DNA of 48,041 nt from Phyllobacterium bourgognense (GTDB taxonomy: Bacteria > Pseudomonadota > Alphaproteobacteria > Rhizobiales > Rhizobiaceae), in the NCBI RefSeq assembly GCF_003337575.1, contig NZ_QPJM01000024.1, forward strand, positions 1 to 48,041, in the 5' to 3' direction. The notes beneath the pieces were generated by a model. It saw only the letters and a list, made by a program, of their open reading frames with translations, was not told where the DNA came from and ran no database searches. The position numbers and the translations under genes were made by a program. This document shows, one piece after another, positions 1 through 8,432 of this stretch (position 1 is the stretch's first letter; each line of letters begins with the position of its first letter).

Positions 1-456
1 CCGGGCGTCTTCGTCGTTGCCGACATGTCGCATCCGCGCATCTCGGAGCGCATGGAAGACCTGAAGATGGGCAAGGGTCCGTATTTCACCTTCCACAGGC
101 CCTATCACCTGACTTCGCTCGAGGTGCCGCTGACCTGCGCCCGCGTCGTGCTTTACGGCAAGGCCGACATGGTGCCGCTGGCGAAACCCGTGGCCGAGGT
201 CTGTGCCGTCGCCAAGAAGGATCTGAAACCCGGCGACAGGCTCGATGCGATTGGCGAATATTGCTACCGCGCGTGGATCATGACCGCTGAAGAAGCACGA
301 AGCGCCGGTGCCATCCCTTGCGGCCTGTTGCAGGGCGGCAGCGTCACGAAAGCCATCAAGAAGGGTGAACTCATCACCAGCGCCAATGCCGCCCCCGCGC
401 AAGGCTCGAAGATCGTTGAACTCAGGGCGCGCCAGGACAAACTGGTTTATGGATAA
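1..456 (+). CDS. C-terminal part of a SAF-domain, homoserine-dehydrogenase-like oxidoreductase (partial)
   Basis: The reading frame is open from the first base and ends in TAA at 454-456, so only about 151 C-terminal residues are present. The visible part runs from the end of a catalytic domain (phrases such as TFHRPYHLTSLEVP) into a SAF-like domain (around KKDLKPGDRLDAIGEY, with GGSVTKAIKKGELIT near the end). This layout is known for NAD(P)-dependent homoserine-dehydrogenase-like proteins that carry a C-terminal SAF domain. The Rossmann part lies off the window, so the substrate cannot be read. The stop is followed by a 229-base gap, so it probably ends its transcription unit. The family call is fairly safe; the substrate is unknown. 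Confidence 0.7.
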   Translation, partial: PGVFVVADMSHPRISERMEDLKMGKGPYFTFHRPYHLTSLEVPLTCARVVLYGKADMVPLAKPVAEVCAVAKKDLKPGDRLDAIGEYCYRAWIMTAEEARSAGAIPCGLLQGGSVTKAIKKGELITSANAAPAQGSKIVELRARQDKLVYG

Positions 457-685
457 GTATCGGCGTTGATGATTTACTCAGCCCCCCGGGCTGGGCTCTG
501 GCAGCTTTTATTTCGTTTTCGTAACGAGATGTATATTGGGTAATTAAAACAAGCACTTGGATAAATCGCGCTCTTTTGCAAAACCGCAAATTTATCTGTG
601 CAAAACTTCCTTCTCCTTGAAAAAGACCGGTTGGCCAACAATATTAATCAATGGTTAACGCTTGAGTCTTTGCTAGGAGCATGGT

Positions 686-1045
686 GTGCCGGCATATCAG
701 GTCAAATTCGCTTATCTGACAAAGTATAAACAGACACGTCATCTGTTTCACCAGCTTGTCATCGCCGATGACGAGGCAATCGCGCTGGCGCGCGGCCGCC
801 AGATGATGAACAAGCGCTCTCCCAATGCGCGTATCGTGCACGAGTCATGCATGCTGCGTCCGGACAGTTCCGAAGTGGAAAGCGCCACGGCGCAAGGCTG
901 GACGCTCAACGACAATTGGTGGTCCCGTCCGATCAAGCCCGACGATGATCTTGCCGCAATCGCCAAGCACGGTTTCGCCCATAGCAACCATATCCACGCC
1001 AAGTCCGCGATGGACTGTGTCGCTATCGACAAACGAGCGGCCTAA
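686..1045 (+). CDS. Hypothetical protein, 119 aa
   Basis: A GTG start at 686 is chosen because an AGGAG ribosome-binding site sits at 675-679 with normal spacing. The nearby ATG at 681 opens a frame that stops after 12 codons. The product is soluble, without signal peptide or membrane segment, basic in its first half ([15 protein letters not shown]) and rich in His and Asp near the end. No family is recognised. Its stop overlaps the kynA stop on the other strand by a few bases (convergent genes). The good ribosome-binding site and tight convergence argue that it is a real gene of unknown function. Confidence 0.6.
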   Translation: MPAYQVKFAYLTKYKQTRHLFHQLVIADDEAIALARGRQMMNKRSPNARIVHESCMLRPDSSEVESATAQGWTLNDNWWSRPIKPDDDLAAIAKHGFAHSNHIHAKSAMDCVAIDKRAA

Positions 1046-1881
1046 AGGTTCGTTCTCACGCTCCACAATTCCGGGAACAGAACTACCTCGAGCATTTTGC
1101 GCAAGTAGTTGACGCCGGATGTTCCGCCGGTGCCGGTCTTGAAGCCGATGATACGCTCGACGGTCGTCACGTGGTTGAACCGCCAGCGGCGGAAATAATC
1201 TTCGAAGTCCACGAGCTTTTCCGCCAGTTCGTAAAGAGGCCAGTGCGCTTCCGGATCGCGGTAGATCACCAGCCACGCGTCGCGCACGCTGTTGTTCGGC
1301 TGGTAGGGCAGCGAGCAGTCACGCTCCAGCACCGGCTGGTCGATGACAAAGCCCTTGCGCGCCAAAAGCCGGATCGACTGGTCGTAGATGCTCGGTGCAT
1401 GCAGGAATTCGGCAAGCCAGGCATGAATATCCGGCTTGTGCTCGTGCGGGCGCATCATCGCGGCATTCTTGTTGCCGGCGAGAAACTCGATCGCCCTGTA
1501 CTGGAATGACTGGAAGCCGGAAGACATGCCGAGCGCTTCGCGGAAGGTCGTGTATTCGCTCGGCGTCATTGTTCTCAAGACGTCCCATGCCGAATTCAAC
1601 TGGTCGAGAATGCGCGAGACCCGCGCCAGCATCTTGAAGGAGGGCGCGAGCTCATCCCTTGCGATGTGCTGGCAAACCGAGGTCAGCTCGTGGATAACGA
1701 GCCGCATCCAGATTTCGGACGCCTGATGCTGTACGATGAACAACATCTCGTCATGGGCCGCGGAAAGCGGCGCCTGCGCTGTCAGTATCTTGTCGAGCCG
1801 CAGATAGTCGCCATAGGACATGCGCCCCTCGAAAGCCATCTGCGCGCCGTCAGTTTCCGGATCGTAGGGTGTACGTGTCAT
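1042..1881 (-). CDS. kynA: Tryptophan 2,3-dioxygenase
   Basis: Cytoplasmic haem enzyme that opens the indole ring of L-tryptophan with O2 to give N-formylkynurenine, the first step of the kynurenine route. At 279 residues it has the normal bacterial length. The diagnostic C-terminal block is present: [11 protein letters not shown], whose His near residue 237 is the expected haem ligand, followed by [14 protein letters not shown]. The N-terminal SYGDYLRLD and [10 protein letters not shown] blocks typical of the family are also visible. The start codon overlaps the kynU stop as ATGA, so the two are cotranscribed with kynU first and are probably translationally coupled. Confidence is very high. 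Confidence 0.97.
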   Translation of the reverse strand: MTRTPYDPETDGAQMAFEGRMSYGDYLRLDKILTAQAPLSAAHDEMLFIVQHQASEIWMRLVIHELTSVCQHIARDELAPSFKMLARVSRILDQLNSAWDVLRTMTPSEYTTFREALGMSSGFQSFQYRAIEFLAGNKNAAMMRPHEHKPDIHAWLAEFLHAPSIYDQSIRLLARKGFVIDQPVLERDCSLPYQPNNSVRDAWLVIYRDPEAHWPLYELAEKLVDFEDYFRRWRFNHVTTVERIIGFKTGTGGTSGVNYLRKMLEVVLFPELWSVRTNL

Positions 1882-3125
1882 GTGACAGCTCCCCTCACCT
1901 GATATTCAGGTTGGTCCCAAGCGCGCGTCGCAACGATTTCCTTGAGAATCGCTGCCGCCTGCGCCACCTCCGCGAAGCTCAGGTAAAGCGGCGTCATGCC
2001 GAAGCGAATGATATCTGGCGCGCGGAAATCACCGATCACGCCGCGCGCAATCAACGCCTGCATGATTGCATACCCATTGTCGCAGGAATAGGACACCTGG
2101 CTGCCGCGCTGGCCGGAGTTTCGCGGCGTCACCAGTTCCAGCCCAAATTGCTCGGCGAATTCGCCCACTTCCTGAATGAAGAAATCGCAGAGCCCGATGG
2201 ATTTCGCGCGCACGGCTTCCATGTCGACGTCATCCCACAGCGACATTGCCTCGTCCATGGCTACCATCGCCAGCACCGGCGGTGTCCCGCACAGATATTG
2301 TTCGATGCTGCTCGATGGCGAATAGACGGAATCGAAATCGAACGGCGCGCGATGCCCGAACCAGCCGGAAAGCGGCTGGCGGAACCCGCCCTGATGGCGT
2401 GGATTGACATAGAGAAATGCTGGAGCACCGGGCCCGCCATTCAGGTATTTGTAGCCGCAACCGATGGCGAAATCGGCCTGCGTTCCGGTCAGGTCAATTG
2501 GCATCGCACCTGCCGTATGCGCGAGATCCCAGATGACGAGGATACCCTTGTCATGCGCCGCCCTGGTCAGCGCCGCCATGTCGTGACGATAGCCGTTGCG
2601 GTAATTGACATGGGTCAGCATCAGCACGGCAACATCTTCGTCCAGCATGTCCGGGATATCTTTTGGGGTATCGGCAAGCACCAGCCCGTGACCCTTGCCA
2701 ATCTGCTTGGCCACGCCTTCCGCGATATAAAGATCGGTCGGAAAATTATCGCGCTCCGAAACGATCTTGCGACGTTCCTGATTGAGGTCGAGGGCTGCCG
2801 ACAATACCTTGAACAGGTTGATAGAGGTGCTGTCGGCTGCGACGACCGTTCGCTCCCCAGCGCCGATCAGCCGGGCGATCTTCTCGCCGACGCGCTGCGG
2901 CAGGTGCACCCAGTCAGCGGTATTCCAGCTACGGATCAGCTGCTCACCCCATTCCTCGGCGATTGTCTTCGCCACCCGCTGCCTGACGGACTTCGGCAGT
3001 GCGCCGAGCGAATTGCCGTCGAGATAGATCACGCCTTCCGGCAGTTCGAATCTGTCGCGGTATGCGCGCAGCGGATCGGAAAGGTCAGCTTGTGTGGCGT
3101 CGATCTTGATAGTGGTATTGTCCAT
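1878..3125 (-). CDS. kynU: Kynureninase
   Basis: PLP-dependent hydrolase that cleaves L-kynurenine to anthranilate and L-alanine. The N-terminal [15 protein letters not shown] block and the PLP-lysine block [17 protein letters not shown] are typical of the family, as is the length of about 415 residues. I place the start at the ATG at 3125 because the purine-rich AAGAAAGAAG lies just upstream; an in-frame ATG at 3143 would add six residues (MIKKEE) but has no ribosome-binding site. It is the first gene of a kynU-kynA operon with a four-base overlap, and it is transcribed away from a putative tryptophan/kynurenine ABC importer. Confidence 0.96.
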   Translation of the reverse strand: MDNTTIKIDATQADLSDPLRAYRDRFELPEGVIYLDGNSLGALPKSVRQRVAKTIAEEWGEQLIRSWNTADWVHLPQRVGEKIARLIGAGERTVVAADSTSINLFKVLSAALDLNQERRKIVSERDNFPTDLYIAEGVAKQIGKGHGLVLADTPKDIPDMLDEDVAVLMLTHVNYRNGYRHDMAALTRAAHDKGILVIWDLAHTAGAMPIDLTGTQADFAIGCGYKYLNGGPGAPAFLYVNPRHQGGFRQPLSGWFGHRAPFDFDSVYSPSSSIEQYLCGTPPVLAMVAMDEAMSLWDDVDMEAVRAKSIGLCDFFIQEVGEFAEQFGLELVTPRNSGQRGSQVSYSCDNGYAIMQALIARGVIGDFRAPDIIRFGMTPLYLSFAEVAQAAAILKEIVATRAWDQPEYQVRGAVT

Positions 3126-3268
3126 TTCTTCTTTCTTGATCATGCATGTGGTGGCGCCAATTCACGGCTTTGCACAAGTCGCTTAACGGCTACAATTTAC
3201 TTTGGTATGAACTTGTCAATATAACCAGACCCTGCTCGATAGTGGGGCATAAAAGGGAGAATAACAAA
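3126..3268. promoter_or_regulatory. Divergent promoter region between kynU and the ABC importer
   Basis: A 143-base intergenic region must hold promoters in both directions. On the plus strand, TTGTCA at 3213-3218 with TCGATA about 17 bases on is a possible -35/-10 pair, but the -10 is weak. An AGGGAGA ribosome-binding site at 3254-3260 serves the plus-strand gene. I cannot identify an operator. The Lrp/AsnC-type regulator that often controls kyn genes is not adjacent. Confidence 0.35.
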
Positions 3269-4243
3269 ATGATCGGCGCAACATATGCAGTGCGGACCGC
3301 GCTGGCTGCAGCACTTGGCCTCGGGCTTGGACTTGGAGCCGCCTCGGCCGAAACCAAAATCGGCATCGCACAATTCGGCAAGCACCCGCAGCTCGACGAA
3401 ACGGTCACCGCATTCAAGGCAGAACTGACCAAGCTTGGTGTGACAGATGCCGTCTATGACGAATTGCAGGTGAATTTCGATGCGACGCTTATCCCGCAAA
3501 TGGTGACCAAGCTGGTTTCCAGCAATCCAAAACTTATCCTCGCCATCACGACGCCCGTTGCGCAGGGCGCACGGCAGATCGTCGGCAATTCCGGCACGCC
3601 AGTGGTCTTCGCCGCCGTCACCGATCCGGTTGCGGCCAAGCTCACCCCCTCGTGGGAAGCAGGCGATACCGGCATGACCGGCGCTTCCGATCTGCAGGAC
3701 GTCAGCTCGGTCGTCAAGTTCATCAAGAAGCTGCTGCCGGACGCCAGGCGTCTCGCCTATCTCTACAATCCCGGCGAAGACAATGACGTTGCGGTGCTGA
3801 AGCTCATCACCGAAGCCGCCAAAGCTGAAGGCCTGGAACTGGTTGAAGTCGGTCTCGACAACACCAACGACATTCCGATCCGCGTCAGTTCGCTCGCCGG
3901 CAAGGCCGATGTGATCTATGTTCCGGGCTCCAATCTGGTCCAGCCTGCGGTTCCGGCCGTGGCTGCAGCCGCGCTGGGCATCAATATTCCTATCGTCAAT
4001 GCCTCGGCGCAGGCGGTACGCGATGGCCTCGTCGCGGCGGCTTTCGAGGTCTCCTACACCAAGGTCGGCCAGAATGCGGCCAAGCTCGCATCGGAGATTA
4101 TCGCCGGCAAGTCACCGGCAAGCCTTGCACCGATCAAACCGACCTATGAGGACCACACGGCGCTGATCAACGAGGCTGTTCTGGCAAAAACAGGCCAAAA
4201 GGTACCCGATAGCCTCAAAGATTGTGAATGCCTCGTGAAATAG
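3269..4243 (+). CDS. ABC transporter substrate-binding protein, TrpX-like
   Basis: Periplasmic binding protein of 324 residues. Residues 1-27 form a signal peptide (hydrophobic core ALAAALGLGLGLGAASA, cleavage before ETKIGIAQFG). The rest fits the substrate-binding family that includes streptococcal TrpX: KIGIAQFGKHPQLDETV at the start, AVTDPVAAKL mid-chain and ASAQAVRDGLVAAAFEVSY towards the end. The start at 3269 is preferred over upstream in-frame codons because it has an AGGGAGA site and leads straight into the signal peptide. It opens an importer operon with the ATPase and permease, divergent from kynU-kynA, so tryptophan, kynurenine or a related aromatic amino acid is the likely ligand. 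The ligand is inferred from context only. Confidence 0.85.
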   Translation: MIGATYAVRTALAAALGLGLGLGAASAETKIGIAQFGKHPQLDETVTAFKAELTKLGVTDAVYDELQVNFDATLIPQMVTKLVSSNPKLILAITTPVAQGARQIVGNSGTPVVFAAVTDPVAAKLTPSWEAGDTGMTGASDLQDVSSVVKFIKKLLPDARRLAYLYNPGEDNDVAVLKLITEAAKAEGLELVEVGLDNTNDIPIRVSSLAGKADVIYVPGSNLVQPAVPAVAAAALGINIPIVNASAQAVRDGLVAAAFEVSYTKVGQNAAKLASEIIAGKSPASLAPIKPTYEDHTALINEAVLAKTGQKVPDSLKDCECLVK

Positions 4244-4268
4244 GCCTTCTCCTTTAGCCTGCAAACAT

Positions 4269-4347
4269 ATAGTTCCTGCGCCAGCTATTCCAGGAAAAGT
4301 GCGAAGCGGTTTTCCGTGAAAACAAAAGAATCTGGCGTGGGAACTAT
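4269..4347. repeat. Intergenic palindromic element (RIME-like) between importer genes
   Basis: Arms 4269-4284 and 4332-4347 pair over 16 bases with two G-U pairs. They enclose a core reading GGAAAAGTGCGAAGCGGTTT. That core resembles the short intergenic palindromes (RIME type) common in rhizobial genomes; this likeness is from memory. Its place between the binding-protein and ATPase genes suggests a folded mRNA spacer that could limit downstream expression or protect the upstream message. Confidence 0.6.
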
Positions 4348-4382
4348 TAACGCAAGCTGTGCGCCGGTTTGAGGGTCAGACC

Positions 4383-5177
4383 ATGACAACCGACATGCTG
4401 TCCGTGACGGGCGGCACCAAGATTTTCTATCGCGGCACGCTTGACGAGCGCCGGGCGCTCGATGGCCTCGACGTCTCGCTGAAGCCCGGAGATTTTTGCA
4501 TCGTCATCGGCAGCAATGGTGCTGGCAAGTCGAGTTTTCTCAATGCTGTCTCCGGCAAGCTGCCGCTGGACTCGGGTCGCATTTCCATTGATGGACAGGA
4601 TGTCACCCGGTTGAACGCCCATCGCCGTGCCCAGTTCATTGCCCGCGTGTTCCAGGATCCGATGGTCGGCACCGCGCCGACCATGACCATCGGCGAAAAC
4701 ATGCTGCTGGCGGAATTGCGCGGCAAGCCTCGCGGCTTTTCCTATGGGCTTACCGCCGCCCGCCGGGCCAGATACAGCGAGCAACTGGCGGAACTCAATC
4801 TCGGGCTGGAAAAGCGTCTCGACATGCAAGTCGGCCTTCTCTCCGGTGGCCAGCGCCAATCCCTGTCTCTGGTCATGGCGGTGTCGACACGGCCGAAACT
4901 CCTGCTACTGGACGAGCACACGGCGGCGCTCGATCCGCGGACGGCAAAGCTGGTAATGGATACGACCGTGCGGGCTGTGGAAGCGTTGCAACTGACGACA
5001 CTGATGGTCACGCACAACATGGAGCATGCGATCAAATACGGTAACAGGATCATCATGATGGATACGGGCAAGGTTCTCGTGGAGATCGGTCAGGAGGAGA
5101 AGAACGGCATTACCGTTGCGGATCTTATCGAGCGCTTCCACACCAAATCCGACGCTATCGCGTTGCAGGGGGCTTGA
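4383..5177 (+). CDS. ABC transporter ATP-binding protein (TrpZ-like)
   Basis: Cytoplasmic ATPase of 264 residues. Walker A is GSNGAGKSS, the signature is LSGGQRQSLSLVM, Walker B is LLLLDEHTAALDP, and the H-loop follows as MVTHNMEHA. The ATG at 4383 has GAGGG at 4371-4375; an in-frame GTG at 4359 would add eight residues without comparable support. It lies between the binding protein and the permease and energises that importer. Four bases separate its stop from the permease start, so the two are cotranslated from one message. Confidence 0.9.
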   Translation: MTTDMLSVTGGTKIFYRGTLDERRALDGLDVSLKPGDFCIVIGSNGAGKSSFLNAVSGKLPLDSGRISIDGQDVTRLNAHRRAQFIARVFQDPMVGTAPTMTIGENMLLAELRGKPRGFSYGLTAARRARYSEQLAELNLGLEKRLDMQVGLLSGGQRQSLSLVMAVSTRPKLLLLDEHTAALDPRTAKLVMDTTVRAVEALQLTTLMVTHNMEHAIKYGNRIIMMDTGKVLVEIGQEEKNGITVADLIERFHTKSDAIALQGA

Positions 5178-5181
5178 GGCC

Positions 5182-6093
5182 ATGGACGTATTCAACAGTT
5201 TCTATGGCCTGATCCCTGTCACCATTGCCCAAAGCCTGATCGTCTCCTTCGTGGTGCTCGGGGTCATGCTGCCTTTCCGCATCCTGAGCTTTCCCGATCT
5301 GACTTCGGAAGGCGCCTTTCCACTCGGCGGGTGTGTCTGCGGCACGCTGATTACCGCTGGTGTCAATCCATTTCTCGCCTGCTTCATCGCGCTGCTTTGC
5401 GGCTTTGCTGCCGGCTGTACGACCGCGTTCATTCATCTGCGTTTCAAGATCAACACGCTGCTCGCCGGCATCCTGGTCATGACGATGCTCTACAGCATCA
5501 ATCTGCGCATCATGGGCCGCACCAATATTCCGCTCTTCACCTATGATACCGTCTTCACCATCCTTGCCGGCCCCTCCGCCAATTTCCCCTGGACCAAGAT
5601 TCTGATCGTGGGTTTGCTGGTTGCGCTCGTCCTCGGCGCCATGCTGTATTTCTTCATGTCCGAGAAGGGTACGGCGATGCGCGCGGTCGGGGCAAGCCCC
5701 GATATGGCCGAGGCACAGGGCATCGACGTCGGCACCGCGACGATTATCGGTGTCGGTGTTGCGAGCGCACTTTCCGCGACAGGCGGCAGCATCATGGTGC
5801 AGACGCAAGGTTTCGCCGACGTCAATATGGGCTTCGGCATACTCATTAATGGTCTTGCTGCGCTGATCATCGGCGAGGCCATTACCGGCCGCCAGACGAT
5901 ACTTCGGCAGGTTCTGGCCCCGGTTATTGGCTCGCTGGTGTACTACCAGCTGATCTCGTTCTGTCTGACGCTTGGTCTTGCGCCTGCGGATCTGAAATTT
6001 GCCACCGGAGCGTTCGTGCTCTTGATGTTGGCTCTGCCGAACTTGCGCAGGACCGGCGGCGGTGTGCAGATAAGGGAAAAGATTCGGGAATAA
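5182..6093 (+). CDS. ABC transporter permease (TrpY/LivH-like)
   Basis: Integral inner-membrane protein of 303 residues with about eight to nine hydrophobic segments, beginning MDVFNSFYGLIPVTIAQSL. The sequence resembles the BPD_transp_2 permeases used by amino-acid importers, for example LTSEGAFPLGG, the loop MRAVGASPDMAEAQGID, and NGLAALIIGEAI. The start at 5182 has AGGGGG at 5167-5172; in-frame upstream codons would overlap the ATPase gene and lack this support. With the preceding two genes it forms a complete one-permease importer, probably working as a homodimer. Confidence 0.88.
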   Translation: MDVFNSFYGLIPVTIAQSLIVSFVVLGVMLPFRILSFPDLTSEGAFPLGGCVCGTLITAGVNPFLACFIALLCGFAAGCTTAFIHLRFKINTLLAGILVMTMLYSINLRIMGRTNIPLFTYDTVFTILAGPSANFPWTKILIVGLLVALVLGAMLYFFMSEKGTAMRAVGASPDMAEAQGIDVGTATIIGVGVASALSATGGSIMVQTQGFADVNMGFGILINGLAALIIGEAITGRQTILRQVLAPVIGSLVYYQLISFCLTLGLAPADLKFATGAFVLLMLALPNLRRTGGGVQIREKIRE

Positions 6094-6128
6094 ACATAAC
6101 TTGCTCTGAGGGCGCGACCGGGGGAGAC

Positions 6129-6962
6129 ATGGGTACGACTGCAGCTATCGACTGGGACGACGCCTATTCGAACTTCGCATATATTCCGGACGGCTTCGAA
6201 TATCCGGCCAGATGGCTGGCGCAGGCCGCGCAATTCCGCGAGGAAATGCAAGAGAAAGGCCTGCTCAAAGCCGACGTCAGCTACGGCCCGCATGCGCGTA
6301 ACCGGCTTGATCTGTTTATGCCCTGGGGCGACCTGAAGGGTCTCGCGGTCTTCGTGCACGGCGGGTACTGGATGGAAGATTTCGACAAGTCCGCGTGGTC
6401 GCATCTGGCAAAAGGCGCCCTCACCCATGGTTTCGCCGTGGCCGTGCCGTCCTATGCGCTGTGTCCGGAGGTTCGCGTCAGCGATATCACCGTACAGGTC
6501 GGGCTCGCTATCACCCGCGCTGCGAATGAGGTTTCGGGCCCGATCCACCTGACAGGACATTCCGCAGGCGGGCACCTCGTTGCCCGCATGGTGACGGCGA
6601 CGTCACCGCTGACCCAGGCGATCCGGCATCGCATCCGCAAGACGGTGCCGATTTCGGCGATAGCCGATATGCGTCCGCTGATGAAAACCGAGATGAACGA
6701 TACGCTGCATCTCGATGCGGTGGAAGCGCGGCTGGAGAGCCCTGCCCTGCTCGAACCGCAGGAAAGCATCGACGTCACCGCATGGGTTGGCGCAACGGAG
6801 CGGCCCGAATTTCTGCGGCAGAATGCATTGCTCGCCAATATCTGGTCGGGGTTTGATTGCCTGGTAGATGCTGTAGAAGAGCCTGGCAAGCACCACGCCA
6901 ATGTCATTGAAGGATTGAGCGAGCCCGACCACCCGCTGACACGCACATTGTTGTGTTTGTAG
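6129..6962 (+). CDS. Alpha/beta hydrolase, probable kynurenine formamidase (AFMID-like)
   Basis: A 277-residue alpha/beta-hydrolase-fold protein. HGGYW forms the oxyanion region near residue 77, GHSAGGHL holds the nucleophilic Ser near residue 143, and the HHANVIEGL stretch near the end is a plausible catalytic His. The HGGYW plus GHSAGGH pairing is typical of the animal/fungal-type arylformamidases that hydrolyse N-formylkynurenine. Next to kynA, kynU and an amino-acid importer, it probably does that step in place of the unrelated metal-dependent KynB. GGGGAGA precedes the start at 6129, and it is the last gene before a strong terminator. The fold is certain; the substrate is inferred. Confidence 0.75.
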   Translation: MGTTAAIDWDDAYSNFAYIPDGFEYPARWLAQAAQFREEMQEKGLLKADVSYGPHARNRLDLFMPWGDLKGLAVFVHGGYWMEDFDKSAWSHLAKGALTHGFAVAVPSYALCPEVRVSDITVQVGLAITRAANEVSGPIHLTGHSAGGHLVARMVTATSPLTQAIRHRIRKTVPISAIADMRPLMKTEMNDTLHLDAVEARLESPALLEPQESIDVTAWVGATERPEFLRQNALLANIWSGFDCLVDAVEEPGKHHANVIEGLSEPDHPLTRTLLCL

Positions 6963-6978
6963 CTCGTAGCCCGGAATC

Positions 6979-7019
6979 AAAAAGCTGTCAGAGTTGGGAT
7001 ATCACTCTGACAGCTTTTT
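6979..7019 (+). terminator. Strong Rho-independent terminator after the importer/formamidase operon
   Basis: Arms 6979-6994 and 7004-7019 pair perfectly over 16 bases around a 9-base loop. The descending arm ends in a run of five T, and the A-run on the ascending arm could make it work on both strands. It lies 17 bases after the hydrolase stop and upstream of the convergent HTH gene. Confidence 0.92.
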
Positions 7020-7049
7020 GGGTGCCGATTTATCAGGGGTAGTAGCGTT

Positions 7050-7316
7050 TCAGGCGCTGAGGCGCTTGGAATCTTCAAGAATCATTGCGTTGCTCGGGAG
7101 ACCAAGCGCATGTGCAATGCGTTCCAGTTTGTGCGGGTCCGAATTCTGGCCGCTTTCGATCGTTTCGATTTCGAGGGACGTCAGTCCGCATGCAACGGCT
7201 AAATCCTCGATGGAATATCCGAATTGTTCGCGAAATGCTCTGACAATATTTGTACCATTGGCAAGCGCCGTGGAAATCGTTTCTGGCAATGAATAGTCGC
7301 CGGCGGTTTTGTTCAT
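7050..7316 (-). CDS. Small helix-turn-helix (XRE-type) protein, 88 aa
   Basis: The middle of the protein is a helix-turn-helix of the Cro/C1 (XRE) type: FREQFGYSIEDLAVACGLTSLEIETIESGQ, then KLERIAHALGLPSNAM. It has no other domain, so it is probably a small DNA-binding regulator, stand-alone or an orphaned antitoxin. The A/G-rich TTAGGAGCAAAGCG precedes the start at 7316. The neighbours give no target: a terminator lies downstream and a lipoprotein gene diverges from it. Confidence 0.75.
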   Translation of the reverse strand: MNKTAGDYSLPETISTALANGTNIVRAFREQFGYSIEDLAVACGLTSLEIETIESGQNSDPHKLERIAHALGLPSNAMILEDSKRLSA

Positions 7317-7582
7317 CGCTTTGCTCCTAACGTGAAAGGTTTAGTTAACAAATCGGAAGGCAGAACTTATACGTCCATCGTCGCGGATCAACCCCTTTAT
7401 GTCACTTCACATAAAACGTGATCAGGAAACGGAGCAGGAGCCTGCCTTATTGTGGCACCAGATTTCCGTAAGATGTCAAAGATGCCGATCGTAAACTCGA
7501 CCAATTACTGAAGAATATCAGTGGATTGTTACGCTACTGTGTCACTCGTAACTGGCTATATATAGGAGCGAAGCGAGGAAAA

Positions 7583-7765
7583 ATGAACCCTCTTTATCGA
7601 AAATATTCCACAGCTCTGTTTCTTGTGCTTGTAACATTCGCTCCGGTGCTCTCCGGCTGCGCCCGCGTCTATTATGGCAGCTTCCGCTATGATGCCACCT
7701 GCGTCGATCGTGATCCCCGCTATCCTGGCGACGGCCCGGTTTGCGTGGTCAGGAAAACGAGATAG
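7583..7765 (+). CDS. Small lipoprotein, 60 aa
   Basis: The start ATG at 7583 has GAGGA just upstream. The product has a lipoprotein signal: a basic N-terminus (MNPLYRKYS), a hydrophobic core (ALFLVLVTFAPV) and the lipobox LSGC with the lipidated Cys near residue 25. The mature part of about 35 residues is rich in Tyr, Asp and Arg and has two further Cys. No family is recognised. An in-frame upstream ATG at 7526 would add 19 residues and spoil the signal peptide, so it is not used. Confidence 0.65.
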   Translation: MNPLYRKYSTALFLVLVTFAPVLSGCARVYYGSFRYDATCVDRDPRYPGDGPVCVVRKTR

Positions 7766-7849
7766 CAATTTCCCATTTTCGGTTGCATTAAGAATATTTG
7801 TGAATTGTACTTATGCCTGATATTCTCAAGTGCACCAGGAGGAATCAGG

Positions 7850-8116
7850 ATGGCGACCATGACGGTATCATTGCCCGATCAAATGAAAGACTGGATAGAG
7901 ACGCAAATCCAGAAGGGAGAATATGCCAGCACCAGTGACTACGTGCGCGATTTGGTGCGCCGGGATCGTTCCCGCCGAGGAAAGGAATTCACGCTGGATG
8001 AACTGCGTCAACTGGTGGCCGATGCAAAGGCTAGCGGCGTTGGAACACGGAGCATGGACGATATTTTTGCTCAGGCGGAACAGATTGCCAGCGCCCGTGG
8101 CTTAGGACGTGAGTGA
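7850..8116 (+). CDS. ParD-type antitoxin (CopG/RHH family)
   Basis: An 88-residue protein whose first 45 residues form a ribbon-helix-helix domain (TMTVSLPDQMKDWIETQI, then YASTSDYVRDLVRRD). Its acidic, flexible C-terminal half should wrap the toxin. This is the classic ParD layout. A perfect AGGAGG lies at 7837-7842 and sets the start at 7850. The stop overlaps the GTG start of the toxin gene by eight bases, so synthesis of the pair is coupled. It should also bind its own promoter upstream, where arms AGAATAT/ATATTCT near 7791-7826 form a loose inverted repeat. Confidence 0.9.
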   Translation: MATMTVSLPDQMKDWIETQIQKGEYASTSDYVRDLVRRDRSRRGKEFTLDELRQLVADAKASGVGTRSMDDIFAQAEQIASARGLGRE

Positions 8117-8399
8117 ATATCGGCTGACGGAGCGAGCCGAGACCGAAATTCTCGAAATATTTCTTGATAGCATTGAGATGTTCGGGGTGATTCAAGCTCG
8201 GCGATACAAAGACGAACTGGACTACTGCTTCAAATTATTGGCTGAAACGCCGCATATGGGACGATTGGCCGAAACGTTGGGATCTGGTGTAAGGCGGCAC
8301 GAGCACAAGAGTCATGTTATCCTGTACGAACAGGAAGCAAATGGCATCTTGGTTTTGGCACTTGTACCCGGTCGGAGCGTTCGCCAACTGAAATTATAG
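8109..8399 (+). CDS. ParE-type toxin
   Basis: A 96-residue RelE/ParE-superfamily toxin: YRLTERAETEILEIFLDS at the start, YKDELDYCFKLLAETPHMGR in the middle and RRHEHKSHVILYEQE with VLALVPGRSV at the end, all as in ParE proteins that poison DNA gyrase. Its GTG start lies inside the end of the antitoxin gene. The order antitoxin then toxin and the intact length suggest a working pair. Confidence 0.9.
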   Translation: MSEYRLTERAETEILEIFLDSIEMFGVIQARRYKDELDYCFKLLAETPHMGRLAETLGSGVRRHEHKSHVILYEQEANGILVLALVPGRSVRQLKL

Positions 8400-8400
8400 A

Positions 8401-8424
8401 GCGTCATCCGCGAAAGAATGACGC
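8401..8424. terminator. Possible bidirectional terminator between parE-type and CoA-transferase genes
   Basis: GCGTCAT (8401-8407) pairs with ATGACGC (8418-8424) around a 10-base loop, between two converging genes. There is no strong T-run on either side, so termination is only probable. Confidence 0.45.
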
Positions 8425-8432
8425 CCAATTCA

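Noticed and set aside
845..1276. Long minus-strand frame overlapping the hypothetical gene and kynA
   Set aside because: It is a shadow of two better-supported genes, lacks a ribosome-binding site and its product matches nothing.
1869..3224. A 451-codon plus-strand frame opposite kynU
   Set aside because: It is the antisense of a clear kynureninase gene; high-GC coding DNA commonly leaves such open frames.
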